Of a stretch of DNA of 24,462 bases, positions 21,254 to 24,462 are shown in pieces. The notes under the pieces were generated by a model. The model ran no database searches. It was not told the DNA's origin and saw nothing but the letters and a program-made list of their open reading frames with translations. Numbering within the stretch: the stretch's first letter is position 1; the number at the start of each line of letters is the position of its first letter. The DNA is taken from the NCBI GenBank assembly GCA_905214735.1, contig CAJMNI010000037.1, positions 1-24,462 of the forward strand. Direction: 5' to 3'. The translations under genes and the position numbers were made by a program. This DNA is from an uncultured bacterium. GTDB taxonomy: Bacteria > Bacteroidota > Bacteroidia > Bacteroidales > Muribaculaceae.

Positions 21254-23278
21254 ATGGATGTCAAGACAATGAACGCGGCCGCCGACAACATCCGCGTGCT
21301 GATCGCCGAAATGGTGGAGAAGGCGAAGTCGGGCCATCCGGGGGGAGCCCTCGGAGCCGCCGACTTCATCAATGTGCTTTATTCGGGATTTCTCGTTTAT
21401 GATCCGGAAGATCCGAGCTGGTTCGCCCGCGACCGTTTCTTCCTCGATCCGGGCCACATGTCGCCGATGCTTTACGGCGTGCTGGCCCTCGCCGGGAAAT
21501 ATTCCCTCGACGACCTGCGCGAATTCCGCCAGTGGGGGAGCGTGACTCCGGGCCATCCGGAGCTCGACGTTGCCCGCGGCGTGGAGAACAGCTCCGGCCC
21601 GCTCGGCCAGGGACATGTGCTCGCCGTCGGTTGCGCGATCGCCGAACGTTTCCTCGAGGCCCGTTTCGGCGAGGTTGTGGCCCACAAGACCTACGCCTTC
21701 ATCTCCGACGGCGGAATCCAGGAGGAGATCTCGCAGGGCGCCGGACGCATCGCCGGCCATCTCGGCCTCCACAACCTGATAATGTTCTATGACTCCAACG
21801 ACGTTCAGCTCTCCACTAAGGTCGACGCTGTCGACTGCGAGGATGTGGCCGCGAAATATCGCGCCTGGGGCTGGAACGTGCTCGAGGTCGACGGCTGCGA
21901 TCCGCTGGCCATCGCCGGCGCGCTTCAGACTGCCATAGAGGAGAAGGAGAAACCTACTCTGATCATCGGCCATACCGTCATGGCCCGCGGCGTGGTTGCC
22001 ACCGACGGCGGCTCGCTCGAGGGTGCCGTTTCCACCCACGGCCAGCCTCTCTCGAAGGCCGGAGCCGACATCGCCGCCACTGTGAAGGGATATGGCGCCG
22101 ATCCGGAGAACCCCTGGCAGATCTTCCCCGAAGTGAAGAAGCTCTACGACGACCGCCGCGCCGAACTCGCCCGCATCGTGGCACGCCGCCGCGAGGAGTT
22201 CCGCATCTGGGCAGCCGCCAATCCGGAACTCGCCGAGAAACTCGCCGGTTTCGAGGCGATGCGCCTCCCGGAGCTTGACTGGGACTCCATCGAGATCAAG
22301 CCGGGTCAGGCCACACGTACGGCTTCGGCCGCCGTGCTCGGATACCTCGCCGAGCATCTCGGCAACATGATCGTATCCTCGGCCGACCTCGCCAACAGCG
22401 ACAAGACCGACGGTTTCCTGAAGAAGACCCACGCCCTGCTGAAGGGTGATTTCTCGGGGGCTTTCCTCCATGCCGGTGTCGCCGAACTGACTATGGCCTG
22501 CATCTGCAACGGTATCGTGCTCCACGGCGGTATGTATGCTGCCTGCGGCACTTTCTTCGTCTTCAGCGACTATATGAAGCCCGCCATCCGTATGGCGGCG
22601 CTGATGCAGCTGCCTGTGAAGTTCATCTATTCGCATGATTCCTTCCGCGTGGGCGAGGATGGCCCGACCCACGAGCCTATCGAGCAGGAGGCGCAGATCC
22701 GTCTGCTGGAGCAGGTGCGCAATTTCAGCGGCCGCCCCTCCGTGTTGGTGATCCGTCCCGCCGATTCCGCCGAGACTGTGGCCGCCTATAAGATGGCTAT
22801 GGAGAACGACAAGACACCGACCGTACTGATCTTCTCGCGCCAGAACCTGGAGGATCTTCCCGGCGAGAACCGCCGCGAGGAGGCCATGATGGCTCAGAAG
22901 GGTGGCTATGTCGTTGTGCCGGCCGAGAATCCCGACGTGGTGCTCGTGGCCAACGGCAGCGACGTGGCGCTGCTCGTGCATGCCGCCGAGGCTCTGAAGA
23001 GCGACGGCGTCAACGCGCAGGTGGTGTCGATGCCGAGCATCGGCCTCTTCCTCGAGCAACCCGAGGAGTATCGCCGCAGCGTGCTCCCTGAGGGTGTGAA
23101 AGAGTTCGGTCTGACCTCGGGCTTGCCCTCGGTGCTCTATCCTGTGATGAAGGGTGACTATCGCGTAGAAGGACTGGAGCGCTTCGGCGCCTCCGCACCG
23201 GCGAAAGTGCTTGAGGAGAAGTTCGGCTACACAGTCGACGCGGTCCTCGGCAAGCTTCGCGCCTTCCTCGGCAAGTAA
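21254..23278 (+). CDS. tkt: Transketolase
   Basis: A 674-residue, single-chain enzyme of normal bacterial length. The N-terminal pyrophosphate domain has AKSGHPGGALGAADF (24-38), GPLGQGHVLAVG (115-126) and the thiamine-diphosphate motif, here SDGGIQEEIS with Asp152 and Asn182 thirty residues on; the usual GDG is SDG, which fits the Bacteroidetes subgroup. The pyrimidine domain has Glu410 (AGVAELTM), the acid that activates the cofactor, and HDSFRVGEDGPTHEPIEQ (460-477) for substrate phosphate and cofactor contacts. It swaps two-carbon units between pentose, tetrose, hexose and triose phosphates in the pentose-phosphate route. Cytoplasmic. The upstream neighbour is a sugar permease. The transcript ends at the hairpin 23300-23333 shared with the convergent RluA gene. 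Confidence 0.95.
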   Translation: MDVKTMNAAADNIRVLIAEMVEKAKSGHPGGALGAADFINVLYSGFLVYDPEDPSWFARDRFFLDPGHMSPMLYGVLALAGKYSLDDLREFRQWGSVTPGHPELDVARGVENSSGPLGQGHVLAVGCAIAERFLEARFGEVVAHKTYAFISDGGIQEEISQGAGRIAGHLGLHNLIMFYDSNDVQLSTKVDAVDCEDVAAKYRAWGWNVLEVDGCDPLAIAGALQTAIEEKEKPTLIIGHTVMARGVVATDGGSLEGAVSTHGQPLSKAGADIAATVKGYGADPENPWQIFPEVKKLYDDRRAELARIVARRREEFRIWAAANPELAEKLAGFEAMRLPELDWDSIEIKPGQATRTASAAVLGYLAEHLGNMIVSSADLANSDKTDGFLKKTHALLKGDFSGAFLHAGVAELTMACICNGIVLHGGMYAACGTFFVFSDYMKPAIRMAALMQLPVKFIYSHDSFRVGEDGPTHEPIEQEAQIRLLEQVRNFSGRPSVLVIRPADSAETVAAYKMAMENDKTPTVLIFSRQNLEDLPGENRREEAMMAQKGGYVVVPAENPDVVLVANGSDVALLVHAAEALKSDGVNAQVVSMPSIGLFLEQPEEYRRSVLPEGVKEFGLTSGLPSVLYPVMKGDYRVEGLERFGASAPAKVLEEKFGYTVDAVLGKLRAFLGK

Positions 23279-23299
23279 GCGCTCGCGCAGCTAAATATC

Positions 23300-23333
23300 G
23301 GGGCGTCAAAATGCGAATGCATTTTGACGCCCC
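23300..23333. terminator. 15-bp hairpin between convergent tkt and RluA-type gene
   Basis: GGGGCGTCAAAATGC (23300-23314) pairs perfectly with GCATTTTGACGCCCC (23319-23333) around GAAT. It lies between two stop codons and can serve both strands. No real T-run follows on either side. It shares the AAAATGC/GCATTTT core with the hairpins at 10063 and 12630. Confidence 0.75.
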
Positions 23334-23337
23334 GCGC

Positions 23338-24075
23338 TCATAGCAGCGGGAGGAAGTCGGGGAGGGGCGGGGCCGTCAGGTCGATCGGTTGCTTGCTGAC
23401 GGGATGGGTGAATTGGATGCGGTAGGCCTGCAGGGAGATGCCGCCGCCGGGATTGCTCCGCTTCGCACCATATTTCAGATCCCCCTTGATCGGGCAACCG
23501 ATGTGCGACAGCTGTGCCCGGATCTGATGCTTCCTGCCGGTCATAAGGTTGATCTCAAGCAGGGTATAACGGTCGCCGCGGGCAACCGCACGGTAAGCGA
23601 GCCTGCTGAGCTTCGCCTCCCCCGGTTTGTTCGGCCCTCTCCCGGCTTTCCTTTCAGGACGCTTCGCCCCCTCATAACTACTATCTGCTATCTGAGAACT
23701 AAGAACTTCATCAGCGACGAAGGTCTTGTTGATGCGCCCGTCGGAGATCAGGTAGTTCTCGAGCACGGCCTCCGTTTCTTTGGGGTGGCCCTCCACGAGT
23801 GCGCGGTAAGTCTTGTGGATCTCCCCGTCGCGGAGCATCCTGTTGAGCCGTTCGAGGGCCTTGGAGGTCTTGGCGAAGATCACCAGCCCGGAGACGGGCC
23901 GGTCGATGCGGTGTACCACACCGCAGAACACGTTCCCCGGTTTGGAATACTTCACCTTGATATACACCTTCACCATCTCGGAGAGAGGTTTGTCGCCGGT
24001 CTTGTCGCCCTGGACGATCTCTCCCGCCGCCTTATTAACCACAATAATATGATTATCTTCGTAAACAACTTCCAT
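23338..24075 (-). CDS. RluA-family pseudouridine synthase
   Basis: A 245-residue enzyme that turns uridine into pseudouridine in rRNA or tRNA. The catalytic Asp58 lies in HRIDRPVSGLVIFAKT (55-70), and the C-terminal motif TGRKHQIRAQLSHIGCPIKG (179-198) is the RluA signature. The N-terminus MEVVYEDNHIIVVNK is the family start, so the ATG at 24075 is chosen; the frame stays open to 24126 but that part is Arg/Gly-rich and unrelated. No S4 domain is present. Residues about 122-155 form a hydrophilic insert (with SSQIADSSYEGAKRPERKAG) in a loop where the family is usually short; part of it is coded by 7-bp tandem repeats. The exact RNA target cannot be told. The gene converges on tkt. Confidence 0.9.
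   Translation of the reverse strand: MEVVYEDNHIIVVNKAAGEIVQGDKTGDKPLSEMVKVYIKVKYSKPGNVFCGVVHRIDRPVSGLVIFAKTSKALERLNRMLRDGEIHKTYRALVEGHPKETEAVLENYLISDGRINKTFVADEVLSSQIADSSYEGAKRPERKAGRGPNKPGEAKLSRLAYRAVARGDRYTLLEINLMTGRKHQIRAQLSHIGCPIKGDLKYGAKRSNPGGGISLQAYRIQFTHPVSKQPIDLTAPPLPDFLPLL
23681..23708. repeat. 7-bp tandem repeats inside the RluA-type gene
   Basis: CTATCTG occurs twice in direct succession (23681-23694) and is followed by AGAACTA and AGAACTT (23695-23708). The 28 bases lie in the variable loop of the pseudouridine synthase and encode part of SSQIADSSY on the minus strand without breaking the frame. Confidence 0.6.
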
Positions 24076-24184
24076 AACACTACCAATTAAGCCCCGATAT
24101 CCCCGCCGGCGCCCCGGCGCCTGCAAAAGTAATAAAAATAAAGCTGCAAGCCAAATCGCCCGAGCCCGTTGTCCTCATGTGTGC

Positions 24185-24293
24185 CTCTCAATGCGAGAGT
24201 CTCAAGGCGAGCGGAGCGAAGCCAATTCTTTGCGCCTCTGCGCCTCTGCGCGATATATTTACGAGGCAAGCCAAGACCCACGCGCGAGATTTC
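24185..24293. repeat. Copy A of a 109-bp direct repeat
   Basis: Bases 24185-24293 recur at 24354-24462 with four mismatches by eye. The unit contains CTCTC/GAGAG as a small stem near its start, the word TTTGCGCCTCTGCGCCTCTGC, and ends in ACGCGCGAGATTTC. It is in the non-coding area beyond the RluA-type gene. Small open frames cross it but have no family resemblance. Confidence 0.9.
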
Positions 24294-24353
24294 AACACCA
24301 GCCGAATGATTATTCTCTCGCAGAGAACGCAAAGGCGCAGAGCCGGCCTGACG
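24294..24353. other. 60-base spacer with an inverted copy of the repeat core
   Basis: Between the two direct copies, CGCAGAGAACGCAAAGGCGC with AGAG after it (about 24320-24342) is, on the other strand, CTCT followed by a GCGCCTTTGCG-type word, an inverted relative of the TTTGCGCCTTTGCGCC core. So the direct copies flank a partial inverted one and can fold back on it. Confidence 0.6.
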
Positions 24354-24462
24354 CTCTCAATGCGAGAGTCTCAAGGCGAGCGAAGCGAAGCTAAGTCTTT
24401 GCGCCTTTGCGCCTCTGCGCGATATATTTACGAGGCAAGCCAAGACCCACGCGCGAGATTTC
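24354..24462. repeat. Copy B of a 109-bp direct repeat, at the window edge
   Basis: Matches 24185-24293 almost completely and ends exactly at the last base of the window, so the repeat may extend or recur beyond it. The period from copy A to copy B is 169 bases. Confidence 0.9.

Noticed and set aside
21200..23059. 619-residue open frame on the minus strand
   Set aside because: Antisense to transketolase, whose motifs are complete; composition is typical of a shadow.
24076..24126. 17-residue N-terminal extension of the RluA-type protein
   Set aside because: Arg/Gly-rich and unlike the family; MEVVYEDNHI at 24075 is the usual start.
24185..24462. CRISPR array
   Set aside because: Units of 109 bp with one 60-bp spacer do not fit CRISPR dimensions and no cas gene is nearby.

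Overview
The window looks like chromosomal DNA from a Bacteroidales bacterium, most likely a gut Muribaculaceae-type or related genus. The evidence is a set of lineage-typical proteins (a DUF4494 protein, a 29-residue COX24/AURKAIP1-type basic protein, a membrane-tethered AraC regulator, a patatin fused to a BamA-like barrel, a sugar MFS permease of the FucP/GluP type), promoters of the Bacteroidetes TAnnTTTG type, and no clear Shine-Dalgarno sequences before the genes. Species assignment is inference. No rRNA, tRNA, CRISPR array, phage gene or transposase was seen.

Layout. 84-2331 (+) holds an RsiV/DUF3298-type envelope protein and a membrane-anchored AraC-type regulator, separated by a strong hairpin terminator; these genes look more AT-rich than the rest. 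2332-2981 has no protein gene but carries a well-formed Bacteroidetes promoter, a roughly 260-nt structured stretch and a 10-bp terminator hairpin: a probable free-standing non-coding RNA. 2982-4187 (-) is a NosR-like FMN-binding/4Fe-4S membrane protein. 4427-7499 (+) are an NAD(P)H:quinone-oxidoreductase-like flavoprotein and the patatin/outer-membrane-barrel protein. 7500-8525 (-) is ApbE, the flavin transferase that would be expected to flavinylate the 2982-4187 protein.

8735-9999 (+) encodes a DJ-1/PfpI protein and a YigZ/IMPACT protein. 10320-12564 (+) encodes HU, the 29-residue ribosome-associated-type protein, and RNase G/E, with structured leaders before HU and before the RNase. A 34-bp perfect palindrome terminates this block against a tightly packed minus-strand operon running cydA-cydB-chrA-chrA-folC (17901 to 12684): cytochrome bd oxidase, a split pair of CHR-family transporters and folylpolyglutamate synthase.

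18204-23278 (+) holds DUF4494, a YggS PLP-homeostasis protein, a sugar MFS permease with two periplasmic inserts, and transketolase; the last two could link sugar uptake with pentose-phosphate metabolism. An RluA-type pseudouridine synthase (-) follows, then a 109-bp direct repeat pair running off the right edge.

Themes. (1) Redox and flavin chemistry: FMN-binding electron-transfer protein, ApbE, quinone reductase-like enzyme, cytochrome bd. (2) RNA/ribosome genes: HU, COX24-like protein, RNase G/E, RluA. (3) An unusual abundance of short tandem repeats (7, 9, 10, 11 and 18 bp units) in gene gaps, two of which have entered coding sequence (the tail of the first CHR gene and a loop of RluA). 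One 9-bp family, TCCGATAAY, occurs at two separate places.
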